Positions 38,101-47,074 of a stretch of 64,000 bases of DNA are shown here, piece by piece. The stretch's first letter is position 1, and each line of letters starts with the position of its first letter. The stretch lies in the NCBI RefSeq assembly GCF_020073745.1, contig NZ_JAIRAU010000029.1, positions 61,710-125,709 on the forward strand, given 5' to 3'. The notes beneath the pieces are model-generated. The model was not told the DNA's origin. It ran no database searches and saw nothing but the letters and a program-made list of their open reading frames with translations. The translations under genes were made by a program, and so were the position numbers. The DNA is from Nannocystis pusilla. GTDB lineage: Bacteria > Myxococcota_A > Polyangia > Nannocystales > Nannocystaceae.

Positions 38101-41100
38101 GCGAGCCGCTTCAGCACCACCACGGCGACCCCGCTGCCGGCGACGATGCCCTGCGCGTCGGCGTCGAAGGGCCGGCAGCGGCCGTCCTGCGACACCACCG
38201 CGCCGCCCTCCGACACGTGCCCGAGCCGGTCCGGCGGCAGCACCACCGCGCCGCCGGCGAGGGCGACCGAGCATTCGCCCGCGAGGATGCTCTGACACGC
38301 GAGGTGCACTGCCACCAATGAGGTCGAGCAGGCGGTCTGCACGGTGAAGGCCGGACCGCGCAGGCCGAGCTCGTAGGCGACGCGGGTGGCCAGGGTGTCG
38401 CTCATGTTGCCGAAGCCGGCCTCGTACTCCTCGAGGCTCAGCGGACCGCCGGCGTCGCCGATCCGCTCGAGCCAGTAGCGCGGCACGTCGCAGCCGGCGA
38501 ACACGCCGACAGGCTCGTCGATGCCGCGCGGCGGATGACCGGCGTGCTCGAGCGCGGCCCAGGCGACCTCGAGCAGGACGCGCTGCTGCGGATCGATGAG
38601 CCGGGCCTCGCGCGGCGAGTAGCCGAAGAAGGCGGCGTCGAAGCACATCGCGTCGGGCATGACGCCGATCGCCGGGACGAACCGCGGGGACTGCACGAGC
38701 GCCGGGTCGACGCCGGCGGCCGCGAGCTGCTCGCGCGTGAAGAACGACACCAGCTCGCGGCCGGCCGCGATGGCCTCCCACAGCGCGTCGACGCTGGCGG
38801 CGCTGGGGAACCGCCCGGCCATGCCGACGATGGCGATCGCCCGCGCGCTCGCGTCGGTCGGTGTGTGGGGGCGCGGAGCGGGAGCGTGCGGCGCAGGGTC
38901 GTCGCGCCGGCCGTCGAGGTGCGCGGCGAGGCTGCGGACGGTCGGGTGGCGGAACAGGTCGACGATGCCGAGCTCGCGCCCGAGCGCGCGCGCGAGGCCG
39001 GCGCGCACCTGGGCGAGCAGCAGCGAGTGGCCGCCGAGGTCGAAGAAGCGATCGTCGAGGCCGACGTGATCGACGCGCAGCACCTCGCGCCAGATGCTGG
39101 CGATCGTCTGCTCGAGCGCGGTGCGCGGCGACGAGTCGCGGTCGGCGTTCACGGCTCGTTCGCGGGCAGGCGGCAGGGCCCGGCGATCGAGCTTGCCGCT
39201 CGGCAGCAGCGGCAGGCCCGGCAGCTCGACGAAGGCGGCCGGGAGCATCACCTCGGGCAGGCGCGCGCGCAGGCGCGTCCGCAGCGCGGCGATGTCGAGC
39301 GGCGCGGCCCCGCGGGCGGTGACGTAGGCGACGAGGCGCCTGTCCCCGGGGACATCTTCGCGCACGATCGCGGCGGCGCTCGCGATCGCGGGGTCCTCGG
39401 CGAGCACCGCCTCGATCTCGCCGAGCTCGACCCGGACGCCGCGCAGCTTGACCTGCGCGTCGGCGCGGCCGACGTACTCGAGGGTGCCATCATCGGCGCG
39501 CCGCGCGAGGTCGCCGGTGCGGTACATCCGCGCGCCCGGCGCCCACGGATCGGCGACGAAGCGCTCGTCGGTGAGCTCCGGCCTCCCGAGGTAGCCGCGG
39601 GCCAGCGCGACGCCGGCGATGTACAGCTCGCCGGTCACGCCCGGCGGCACGGGGCGCTGGCGGGGGTCGAGCACGTAGATCCGCGTGTTGGCGATCGCGC
39701 GCCCGATCGGCGGCAGGTTCGGCCAGGCCGCGGCAGGCCCGGTCAGCACGTGCGCGGTGACCACGTGCGCCTCGGTCGGTCCGTAGTGATTGTGCAGCGC
39801 GCACGCGGGCAGCCGCGCGAAGCAGTCGCGGATCGCCGGCGAGATCTTGAGCTGCTCGCCCGCGGTCACGACGTCGACCAGCGTGGTGGGCACGCGCGCG
39901 AGCGTCGCGGCGGCCTCGGCCAAATGCTGCAGGAACACGAACGGCACGAACAGGCGCGCGATCGCCTGGCGCTCGATGAGGTGCCACAGCGCCGGCGCGT
40001 CGCGCCGCGTCTCCTCGGACACGAGCACCAGGGTCCCGCCCGCGGCCCAGGTCGTCAAAAACTCCTGGGCCGAGACGTCGAAGTTGAGCGAGGCGAACTG
40101 CAGCGTCCGCGCCGGCCGCCCGAGCCGCGGATCGTCGAGGTGCCACTGCACGAGGTTGCGCAGGGCGCCGTGACCCATCGCCACGCCCTTGGGCCGGCCG
40201 GTCGAGCCGGAGGTGTAGAGCACGTAGGCGAGGTCGTCGGCGCCGAGGGTGATGCCCGGGCGCTCGGGGGAGGCGTGGTGTGATGATTCCGGCGCGACGA
40301 GGAGCGCCGCGTGCGGCGGCAGGTCGGCGGCCGCGGCCGGGTCGGCGACGATCCACCGCAGCGCCGCGTCCTCGACGATGTAGGCGAGCCGCTGCGCCGG
40401 ATACGACGGATCGAGCGGCACGTAGGCGCCGCCGGCCTTGAGGATCGCCAGCACCGCGACGAAGGTGGTCGGCGTGCGGGCGGCGACCACGCCGACGAGG
40501 CTGCCGGCGCCGACCCCGAGCGCGCGCAGGTGCTGCGCCAGGCGATTGGCCCGCCGCTCGAGCTCTTCATACGAGAGGACCTCGTCGTCGGCGACGAGCG
40601 CGGCGGCCTGCGGGGTGCGATCGACCTGCGCCTCGACGAACGCGTGCACTCCGCCGTCGAGCGCGACGTCGCGGACCGGCCCGCACGCGCCGGCAAACTG
40701 CTGCGATTGCTCGGCGGGCGACATCAAGGGCAATGTGGTGAGGCTGGTCGGCGGCGCGTCGACGGCGGCCACCACGGCCGCGAAGGCGCGCGCGAGCGCG
40801 GCGATCCGCCAGCGGTCGAACAGGTCGCTCGCGTACTCGAAGGCCGCGTCGAGGCCGCCGTCCGCGGTCTCGCGCGTGAGCAGGGTGAGGTCGAAGATCG
40901 CGCCGCCGGCGTGCAGGTCGAGCGGCCTCGCCTCGCAGTCGGGCAATTGCAGGCCCGGCTCGCCGCCCGGCTGCGGCGCGAACGCGACCTGCACCAGCGG
41001 CGAACCGCCGGCGTCGCGCGGCGCTCCGATGGCCCGGACGATCTGCTCGAAGGGGACCGCCTCGTCCTGATGCGCGGCGAGCACCGCGTCGCGCACGCGC

Positions 41101-44100
41101 GCGAGCAATGTCGGCAGTGCGGGATCGTCGGCGAGCTCGAGGCGGATCGGCAGGGTGTCGACGAAGAAGCCGGCGATGTCCTCCAATTCGAGCCGCGTGC
41201 GCGCGGCGGAGGTCAGGCCCACGACGAGGTCGTCCTGGTCCGAGAATCGCCGCAGGACGGCGGCGAAGATCGCCAGCAGCCCCATCGCCAGGGTCGCGCC
41301 GGCCGAGCGCGCCAGGCGGCGCAGGGGGGCCAGCTCCGCGGGGGATACGGTGAATCGCAGCCGGTCGCCGCGCAGGGCCGGCGCGTCCGTCCGCGGCCGG
41401 TCCGCCGGCAATGCGAGCAGGGCGGGCGCGCCCGCCAGGCGGGTCCGCCAGCGCTCCAGCGCAGCCGCGCGTGAATCAGTGGACCACGAACTGCGCTGCC
41501 AGGCGGCGTAATCGGCGTACGACAGGGCGGGTGGTGCGGTGGGCGCGACGACGCCAGCCCGTGCGGCGACGTACGCCTGGCCGAGCTCGCGCAGCAGCAA
41601 CGCCTCGGTCCAGGCGTCGGTGGCGATGTGGTGCAGCACGAGCCACAGGACCCGATCGCGCGGTCCCAGGCGGACCACGCCGGTGCGGACGGGCGACCCG
41701 GCTGCCAGGTCGAAGGGACGGGCCGCAGCGGCCTCCAGCGCGCGCTGCAGGGCAGACTCGCGGTCCTCCGGCGGCGCGTCGCCGAGGTCGAGGCGTTCGA
41801 GCGCGAGGCGGGGCGCGGGATCGATCACGCGCTGCGGCACGCCGGCGACGCTGATGAATCGCGTGCGCAGGATCTCGTGGCGCTGCGCCAGCGCTCGCAG
41901 GGCGGCCTCGAGGTGATTTTCATTAAAATCGCCGGTGACGCGAAACGCCAGCGGGCAATGATAGGCAGCGCTGTCGGGCGCGAGCTGGTGGAGGAAGTAC
42001 AGCCGCTCCTCCGCGAACGAGAGCACCACCGGCGGCTCGCCGGGTGCGCGGCGGAGCGCGTCGGTCTCGCCGTCGTTGCCGCGGTGCTCGAGCTGCGCGG
42101 CGAGCCCGGCGATCGTGGGGCGGGCGAAGAAATCGGCGAGCGAGACCTCGCCGCCGAGCGCCCGGCGCAGGCGCGTGAGGATCTGCGCGGCGTGCAGGGA
42201 GTGACCGCCGAGGTCGAGGAAATCGTCGGTTACCCCACATTCGCGCAGGCCGAGGACGTCGGCCCAGATCGCGGCGATGCGGGCCTCGAGCGGCGTCCGG
42301 GGCGCGACGCCGCTGGACGAACGCGCGAACTGGCGCTCGTCGGGGGCGGGCAGGGCCTTGCGGTCGATCTTGCCGTTCGCGTTGACCGGGATCGCGGCCA
42401 GCGGGACGATCGCCGCCGGGACCATGTATGCCGGCAGCCGATCCGCCAGGTCGGCGCGCAGCGACGCCACGCGGTCGTCGGTCGACCGCGGTGAATCGGC
42501 GAGGACGACGTACGCGACGAGGCGGCGGTCGCCTGCGTGCTCGGCCACGACGACGACCGCGGCGCGCACCCCCTCTTGCTCGCGGAGCGCGGCCTCGATC
42601 TCCCCCGGCTCGACGCGGAACCCGCGGATCTTGACCTGGTGATCGATGCGGCCCAGGAACTCGATCAAACCGTCGGCGCGCCGGCGCGCCAGGTCGCCGG
42701 TGCGGTACAGCCGCTGGCCGGGGACTGTGGTGAATGGGTCGGGCACGAAGCACTCGGCCGTCAGCTCGGGGCGGCCCCAGTAGCCGCGGCTGACCTGCAC
42801 GCCGCCGATGTACAGCTCGCCCGGGGCGCCGGGCGGGACCGGCTCGCCGTGGCGGTCGAGCAGGTAGATCGTGCAATTGGGGAGCGGCGCGCCGAGCGGG
42901 ACGGTCCGCGCGTCCTCGCCGGGCTCGCAGCGGTGCGAGGTGACCTCGATCGCCGCCTCGGTCGGGCCGTAGAAGTTGTAGAGCTCGACGCCGAGGCGGG
43001 CGTGGCAGGCGCGCGCGACCGCGGGGGGCAGCGCCTCGCCGCTGCACAGCACCCGCCGCAGCGAGCGGCACGGCGACAGATCGACCTGCTCGAGGAAGGC
43101 CGCCAGCATCGGCGGCACGAAGTGAATCGTCGTGATCGCGTGCCGGTGGATCGCCTCGACCAGGTACGCCGGATCGCGGTGACCGCCCGGTCGCGCCATC
43201 ACCAGCGTCGCGCCGGTCACGAGCGGCCAGAAGAACTCGTTGACCGAGACGTCGAAGCCGTACGGGGTCTTCTGCAGCACCGGCTCGCCCGTGGCCAGCG
43301 GGATCTCCCGCTGCATCGCCAGCAGGCGATTGACGACACCGCGGTGGACGTTCATCACTCCCTTGGGCCGACCGGTCGAGCCCGAGGTGTACAGGACGTA
43401 GATCAGATCGTCGGGCGAGACGCGAACGGGGCCTGTCTCCGGAGCCAGGTCGGCAGAGTGCACACATTCGTCGAGGACGAGGACCGCTTCGCCCGGCAAC
43501 GCCGCCAGGTGCTGCCGCTGCGCCAGCAGCACCCGGGCGCCGCAGTCCGCGAGCATCCGCGCGAGCCGCTCCCGCGGGTGCTGCGGATCGAGCGGCACAT
43601 ACGCGGCCCCGGCCTTGAGGATCCCGAGGAGCCCGGCGACCAGCTCGAGCGAACGGTCGGCGCAGATGGCGACGAGCGCGCCGGGGCCGGCTCCTCGCCG
43701 CCGCAGCGCGCCGGCGACCGCGTCGGCGCGGCGATCCAGCTCGGCGTAGGTCCACTGGCCGTCGTCGGCGACCACGGCGACGCGATCGGGGCTGCGCGCG
43801 ACCTGGGCCTCGACCAGCGTGTGCACACAGACGTCATTCGCCAGGTCGATCGTCGTATCGTTGCCTTCCGCGACGACGCGGCGCCGCTCGCTCGCCGACA
43901 ACAGCGGCAGCGCGGTGGCGGGCGCCCCGGGTGTGGCCGCGGCCGCGCGCAGCAGCACGTGCCAGCGGGCGAGCACGCCGGCGAGCGCGGCGGCGTCGTG
44001 GCTCCCGGGCCGCCACGAGGCGCGGAGCGACATCTTCGCGGTGCTCACATTGGCGCTGAACACGAGATCGACGCGCCGCGCCTCGCCTGTCCCCGGCCGC

Positions 44101-44603
44101 GGCGCGTCGTCGTCGCCCCCGATCACCCAGAATGCGATCGGAAACGCCAGATCCTGACCTCCGGCGGCGGCGGCGGCGATGATGTCGTCGGCGCCGGTCG
44201 GGTGGGTCGCGCCGCTGCGGATCATGCCCTGGGCCGCGCGGACCACGGCGGTGAAGGCGACGTCCGGCTCGATGTGCCCGCGCGCCGGCGCCGGTGGTCT
44301 TCCACCGTGGCAGCGCGCGAGGACGACGATGTCGGATTGCCCGGTGTGCCGGGCCAGCACGACCCACAGACTGGCGAGCACGATCGCCGCCGGCGGGACG
44401 TCGAGGCTCGCCGCCAGCGCGCGCACCGCGGCCGAGTCCTCGGCGCCGAGCGAATGATCGAGCGCCGTCGCGGCGTCGTCGGCGGAGTGTGCAAATTCTC
44501 CGGGGAGGTCCAGCCGAGGCGGCGCGCCGGCCAGCGCGCCGAGCCAGAACGCGACGGACTCATGAGACTCCCGGAGGTCGTCCAGGGGCTGTCCCGATTT
44601 CAT
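35157..44603 (-). CDS. Hybrid NRPS-PKS: half-C, A-T, C-A-T, KS-AT-T, TE
   Basis: 3,148 residues from ATG 44603. Domains: a condensation-like N-terminus lacking the HHxxxDG half (1-235); A1 (about 250-760; YTSGSTGRPKG, FYGPTEA); carrier Ser802; C domain (855-1290; HHIATDA at 991, Ala for the usual Gly); A2 (1315-1815); carrier Ser1860; KS (1921-2345; Cys2092, His2228, His2268); AT (2440-2740; Ser2538 in GHSLG, GASH at 2635, unlike the malonyl HAFH); carrier Ser2854; thioesterase (Ser2992 in GHSAGG, His3125). By hand alignment to GrsA I read A1 as DVNHLSFIEK (Ser-like) and A2 as DVQLVAHVVK (proline-like). No KR, DH, ER or epimerase. Product: acyl/X-Ser-like-Pro-C2 chain, inferred. Confidence 0.95.
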   Translation of the reverse strand: MKSGQPLDDLRESHESVAFWLGALAGAPPRLDLPGEFAHSADDAATALDHSLGAEDSAAVRALAASLDVPPAAIVLASLWVVLARHTGQSDIVVLARCHGGRPPAPARGHIEPDVAFTAVVRAAQGMIRSGATHPTGADDIIAAAAAGGQDLAFPIAFWVIGGDDDAPRPGTGEARRVDLVFSANVSTAKMSLRASWRPGSHDAAALAGVLARWHVLLRAAAATPGAPATALPLLSASERRRVVAEGNDTTIDLANDVCVHTLVEAQVARSPDRVAVVADDGQWTYAELDRRADAVAGALRRRGAGPGALVAICADRSLELVAGLLGILKAGAAYVPLDPQHPRERLARMLADCGARVLLAQRQHLAALPGEAVLVLDECVHSADLAPETGPVRVSPDDLIYVLYTSGSTGRPKGVMNVHRGVVNRLLAMQREIPLATGEPVLQKTPYGFDVSVNEFFWPLVTGATLVMARPGGHRDPAYLVEAIHRHAITTIHFVPPMLAAFLEQVDLSPCRSLRRVLCSGEALPPAVARACHARLGVELYNFYGPTEAAIEVTSHRCEPGEDARTVPLGAPLPNCTIYLLDRHGEPVPPGAPGELYIGGVQVSRGYWGRPELTAECFVPDPFTTVPGQRLYRTGDLARRRADGLIEFLGRIDHQVKIRGFRVEPGEIEAALREQEGVRAAVVVVAEHAGDRRLVAYVVLADSPRSTDDRVASLRADLADRLPAYMVPAAIVPLAAIPVNANGKIDRKALPAPDERQFARSSSGVAPRTPLEARIAAIWADVLGLRECGVTDDFLDLGGHSLHAAQILTRLRRALGGEVSLADFFARPTIAGLAAQLEHRGNDGETDALRRAPGEPPVVLSFAEERLYFLHQLAPDSAAYHCPLAFRVTGDFNENHLEAALRALAQRHEILRTRFISVAGVPQRVIDPAPRLALERLDLGDAPPEDRESALQRALEAAAARPFDLAAGSPVRTGVVRLGPRDRVLWLVLHHIATDAWTEALLLRELGQAYVAARAGVVAPTAPPALSYADYAAWQRSSWSTDSRAAALERWRTRLAGAPALLALPADRPRTDAPALRGDRLRFTVSPAELAPLRRLARSAGATLAMGLLAIFAAVLRRFSDQDDLVVGLTSAARTRLELEDIAGFFVDTLPIRLELADDPALPTLLARVRDAVLAAHQDEAVPFEQIVRAIGAPRDAGGSPLVQVAFAPQPGGEPGLQLPDCEARPLDLHAGGAIFDLTLLTRETADGGLDAAFEYASDLFDRWRIAALARAFAAVVAAVDAPPTSLTTLPLMSPAEQSQQFAGACGPVRDVALDGGVHAFVEAQVDRTPQAAALVADDEVLSYEELERRANRLAQHLRALGVGAGSLVGVVAARTPTTFVAVLAILKAGGAYVPLDPSYPAQRLAYIVEDAALRWIVADPAAAADLPPHAALLVAPESSHHASPERPGITLGADDLAYVLYTSGSTGRPKGVAMGHGALRNLVQWHLDDPRLGRPARTLQFASLNFDVSAQEFLTTWAAGGTLVLVSEETRRDAPALWHLIERQAIARLFVPFVFLQHLAEAAATLARVPTTLVDVVTAGEQLKISPAIRDCFARLPACALHNHYGPTEAHVVTAHVLTGPAAAWPNLPPIGRAIANTRIYVLDPRQRPVPPGVTGELYIAGVALARGYLGRPELTDERFVADPWAPGARMYRTGDLARRADDGTLEYVGRADAQVKLRGVRVELGEIEAVLAEDPAIASAAAIVREDVPGDRRLVAYVTARGAAPLDIAALRTRLRARLPEVMLPAAFVELPGLPLLPSGKLDRRALPPARERAVNADRDSSPRTALEQTIASIWREVLRVDHVGLDDRFFDLGGHSLLLAQVRAGLARALGRELGIVDLFRHPTVRSLAAHLDGRRDDPAPHAPAPRPHTPTDASARAIAIVGMAGRFPSAASVDALWEAIAAGRELVSFFTREQLAAAGVDPALVQSPRFVPAIGVMPDAMCFDAAFFGYSPREARLIDPQQRVLLEVAWAALEHAGHPPRGIDEPVGVFAGCDVPRYWLERIGDAGGPLSLEEYEAGFGNMSDTLATRVAYELGLRGPAFTVQTACSTSLVAVHLACQSILAGECSVALAGGAVVLPPDRLGHVSEGGAVVSQDGRCRPFDADAQGIVAGSGVAVVVLKRLADALADGDTIHAVIRATAINNDGARKVGLTAPSVPGQCEVIERALALAGVDPGAIGLVEAHGTATRLGDPIEVAALTQAWRRTTARSGYCALGSIKGNIGHLGATAGVTGLIKAALALAREAIPPTLHFRAANPELALADSPFFVDPELRPWPRGHVPRFAAVSSFGVGGTNAHAILEEAPALPPSGPSRPVQLLVLSARSPGSLANGAARLSDALDRPDAPPLADVAHTLARGRTALPRRMAVIARDVAGAVHALRAADRTLVVEGVAGERPPRVAFLFPGGGTQEVGMGRESYEHDPQYRAEFDAAAARFAGELEFDVRALLYAGDPEAAARELRRPTRFLPAIFCCEYALARRMMALGVVPAALTGHSLGEYTAAAIAGVLSLDDAVRLLATRARLHESLDVEAALLAVALPADELAPRLGDGLDLAVVNAADSCVVAGRVDAIARMEAELARDGVEYKRLPVAGASHCALVEPLLPQLVACAQQLQLSAPAIPLVSNVTGDWLGADEARDPLHWARHLRGTVRFAAGLDRLLADPELVLVEVGPGRTLAGLARRHPAARGRLILTTMATRGGRRTDLEEFTHALAQLWCRGTDIRWRELFAGEQRRRVPLPTYAFERVHHELPRRGAAALAAPASPLASPAVESRAPSSADPVARTIADVFADVLGVPPPAADDNFFDLGGSSFLALRVRVRLEELLAVKLPVHAFVEHPTPAGLAAAVRARLPASEPTDATPPAPASLAVTLRPGPGRRLFLVQPIGGTVFTYLPLAQRLPPALHVTGLRASGMEPGEPVYARMDELVARYLAEVRAVQASGPYLLGGHSAGGVIAFEMARQLLAEGERVDLVALLDTSALDLARRLVIAGDDDLFRIAEQMRADSSRAYEQFAATLRGDPAFRALVRATWQALAGCEPAPLPVDALYVKARVQADPDDRHADRAWMDLVDGAFTRAGVDADHFSMMDEPAVAATAAILAGALARL

Positions 44604-44669
44604 GTTGGTACTCCTCGTCGGCGATCGTCGTGGCCTCGAGGCCACGCGCCGGGCGCCACCGCGCCTCGC

Positions 44670-45830
44670 TCAGATTGGATTGACCCCGTACACGGGGAAG
44701 TAGGAGCGCAGGCGGCCGGCGGTCGCGTCGCGGGCGAGGCGACCGATCTCTTCCCAGGAATAGATCTCCGAGACCTGCGGCATCCAGCCCTCACGCGCGG
44801 CGTAGTCCATCGCCGCAGGCGAATCCCCGTGGCGGATGTAATGTGAATGCACGTGGACGTGGCGGCCGATGCACTCGATCGCGCGGTTGACCGTCATCTG
44901 CATACCCATCAGCCAGCCGGCCGTCGCCAGCACGCCCTGGCGGGCCAGCGCCTTGACGCTGGCGCGGAACACCGGCGCGCCGATGTAATCGAAGACGATC
45001 GCGGCGTTCCGCCCGTGCGTCCAATCGCCCACGATGTCGAGGAACGCGCGCTCCGACTGGCGATATGCCGCCCGGTAATCGGGGTCCCGCCCATATCGTG
45101 CCTCGTCGAACTCGATGTCCGAGAAGCGCCTGCGGTCGATCCCCACGATCCCGAGCCTGGCGAGCTCGGCCAAGCGTTCGGAGCTGCCCGTCACCATCGC
45201 GGTGCGGCAGCCGGCGCGCCGGGCGAGGTCGAGGGCGGCGAGCGTCGATCCTCCGCCCCAGCCCAGCACGTAGGGCGCGGGGTCCTCGTGCGCGTCGACC
45301 TGCAGGCGGTACGCGCCGATGGCCACGCGATAATTCGACCATGCCGTCAAATACCGCACCGAGAACGCCGCCCACTGCTCGAGGCGATAGTTCGAGGCGG
45401 GCGGCAGCGGGAGGAAGTTGCGCGCGGCGACCTTGGTGCGCTTGGCGAGGACACCGACAGTGCCGGGGGCGTCGTAGCCCTGCACCAGGACGGTGTAGCC
45501 GAATTCGTCCTGCACATGACCGCCATAGAGAATCCCGACGTCGCCCTCGTGGATTCCACGAACATCGCTACCGGCCCGCAGGACCCGCAGGACGCTGCCG
45601 TTGCCGATGACGACGCGTCGCTCGCGGCGCTGGCTGCAAATGTCGATCGGGCGCCGCTGTAGGGAATGGGTCATGTTGCCCTCCCAGCTGCCGAACAGCG
45701 GCTCGACCAGCAATTCGTCGCTCTCCGGGCCGGGGAACGAGAATTTCTCGAGGCGAAATTCATCGGAGTCCAGCGCGGATTGAATGTGACCAGAGCGCTC
45801 GTAGAGCACCCACGCTTCGGTGTCGATCAT
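44670..45830 (-). CDS. MDR-superfamily oxidoreductase beside the NRPS-PKS
   Basis: 386 residues from ATG 45830. Medium-chain dehydrogenase/reductase fold: GroES-like N-terminal half (SDVRGIHEGDVGILYGG) and NAD(P)-binding motif YVLGWGGGSTLAALDLARRA, with GWLMGMQMTVNRAIECIGRH near the end. No structural zinc Cys cluster, so it resembles quinone oxidoreductases or the crotonyl-CoA reductase branch (RPIDICSQRRERRVVIGNG is reminiscent). It precedes the NRPS-PKS by 66 bases on the same strand, so it is probably cotranscribed and acts on the precursor or product, e.g. supplying an extender unit or reducing the ketone. Confidence 0.85.
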   Translation of the reverse strand: MIDTEAWVLYERSGHIQSALDSDEFRLEKFSFPGPESDELLVEPLFGSWEGNMTHSLQRRPIDICSQRRERRVVIGNGSVLRVLRAGSDVRGIHEGDVGILYGGHVQDEFGYTVLVQGYDAPGTVGVLAKRTKVAARNFLPLPPASNYRLEQWAAFSVRYLTAWSNYRVAIGAYRLQVDAHEDPAPYVLGWGGGSTLAALDLARRAGCRTAMVTGSSERLAELARLGIVGIDRRRFSDIEFDEARYGRDPDYRAAYRQSERAFLDIVGDWTHGRNAAIVFDYIGAPVFRASVKALARQGVLATAGWLMGMQMTVNRAIECIGRHVHVHSHYIRHGDSPAAMDYAAREGWMPQVSEIYSWEEIGRLARDATAGRLRSYFPVYGVNPI

Positions 45831-46216
45831 GCGCACCCCCCCGTCCTCGACGGCGCCCACACGAAATGGCTACACCCCGCGGCGCAGCCATCAATGATCT
45901 GTCTATGCCACGGCCATTCGACAGACGGAAGGGGGCGCGCGGAAAAGCGGAACGATGGAGACTCACACGGCGACGGCGATAGCGCGTATGTCGGAGCCCG
46001 ACGAGTGTAGGTGTCGGTCGGATGAACCGTCGGTGAAACCGGGAAATGCCGGCGCCTCGCTCGAAGCTGCACAGGGGGGTGGGGGCGCCACGGCGCCGGG
46101 CGAGATCGCCCGGGGGCTTCCGCGGCGGGGACGGTGTTCCGAACAATGCAGCGTCGCGCGTTGGCGCTTTGCGCGGATGCCCGGGGCTGATAGGGTGAGG
46201 CGCGGAGGGCGAGGCG
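45831..46216. other. Divergent promoter region of the NRPS operon and the PAS-STAS gene
   Basis: 386 bases. It must hold the NRPS-operon promoter and that of the gene at 46217. A GATAGGGT element lies about 24 bases before ATG 46217. No regulator binding site is recognised and no gene could be supported. Confidence 0.45.
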
Positions 46217-47074
46217 ATGATGACGAGTGATGAGGCGGATACGCGACGCCTTTTCGAGCGATATGCGATGGCGGTGTCGGTCTCCGGGGACGGGATCTGG
46301 GAGTATCCTGCCATCGATCCCGAGCAGGCCTTCCACCGCAATATCCCGGTGCATTACTCGAGTCGCTTCCCCGAGCTCCTGGGCTACGACGAGCGGGACT
46401 TCGCGCCGATCGCCGGCAGCTGGTGGGATGCCATCCACCCGGACGACCTGGGCCTATCGTCGAAGTCGATCGCCGACCATCTGATGACTGGAAAGCGGAT
46501 GTTCGCCGAATACCGTGTGTACAACCGGCTGGGCGAAGTTCGCTGGTGGCAGGTGTTCGGCGACTCGATGCCCGATGCCGACCACAAGGGCAAGATCCGT
46601 GCGATCGGGGTCGTCCGCGACATCACCGTCCTCAAGACCGCGGAAGAGACCGCGCGCAGTCAGCTCGAGCTGATCACCAGACAGCAGAAGGCGATCCGGG
46701 CCCTGTCGACCCCGATCATTCAGCTGTGGGACAACATCATCACGCTGCCGCTGGTCGGCGCGGTCAACTCGGAGCGCGCCGCCGAGATCATGGACCGCCT
46801 GCTCGCCGAGGTCGTGCGCCTGCGCGTCCGCTACGCGATCCTGGACCTGACCGGCGTCGAATCGGTCGACACCACCACGGGCGAGCAGCTGTACCGCATC
46901 ATCCGCGCCGTCGGTCTGCTGGGCGGACAGGTGCGGCTGTCTGGGCTCAATCCTTCGGTCGCCCAGACGATGACCAGCCTCGGCGTCGACATCTCGCCGT
47001 TCATCACCCACCGCAACCTGCAGGACGCGCTGCAGGCTTGTCTGCGCGACAGCGATCGGTTCGTCACGCATTGA
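46217..47074 (+). CDS. PAS-STAS sensor protein (RsbR-like)
   Basis: 285 residues from ATG 46217, with GAGG and GGAGGG upstream. PAS domain (residues 15-150): SVSGDGIWEYPAIDP, FPELLGYDERDFAPI, PAC end AIGVVRDITVLKTAEE. STAS domain (170-285): ALSTPIIQLWDNIITLPLVG, YAILDLTGVESVDTTTGEQLY, RLSGLNPSVAQTMTSLGVD. The SVDTTTGE segment holds the Thr residues used for phosphorylation in stressosome RsbR proteins. It is a paralogue of 16123 and stands opposite the NRPS operon; it overlaps the nitroreductase end by 11 bp. Confidence 0.9.
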   Translation: MMTSDEADTRRLFERYAMAVSVSGDGIWEYPAIDPEQAFHRNIPVHYSSRFPELLGYDERDFAPIAGSWWDAIHPDDLGLSSKSIADHLMTGKRMFAEYRVYNRLGEVRWWQVFGDSMPDADHKGKIRAIGVVRDITVLKTAEETARSQLELITRQQKAIRALSTPIIQLWDNIITLPLVGAVNSERAAEIMDRLLAEVVRLRVRYAILDLTGVESVDTTTGEQLYRIIRAVGLLGGQVRLSGLNPSVAQTMTSLGVDISPFITHRNLQDALQACLRDSDRFVTH

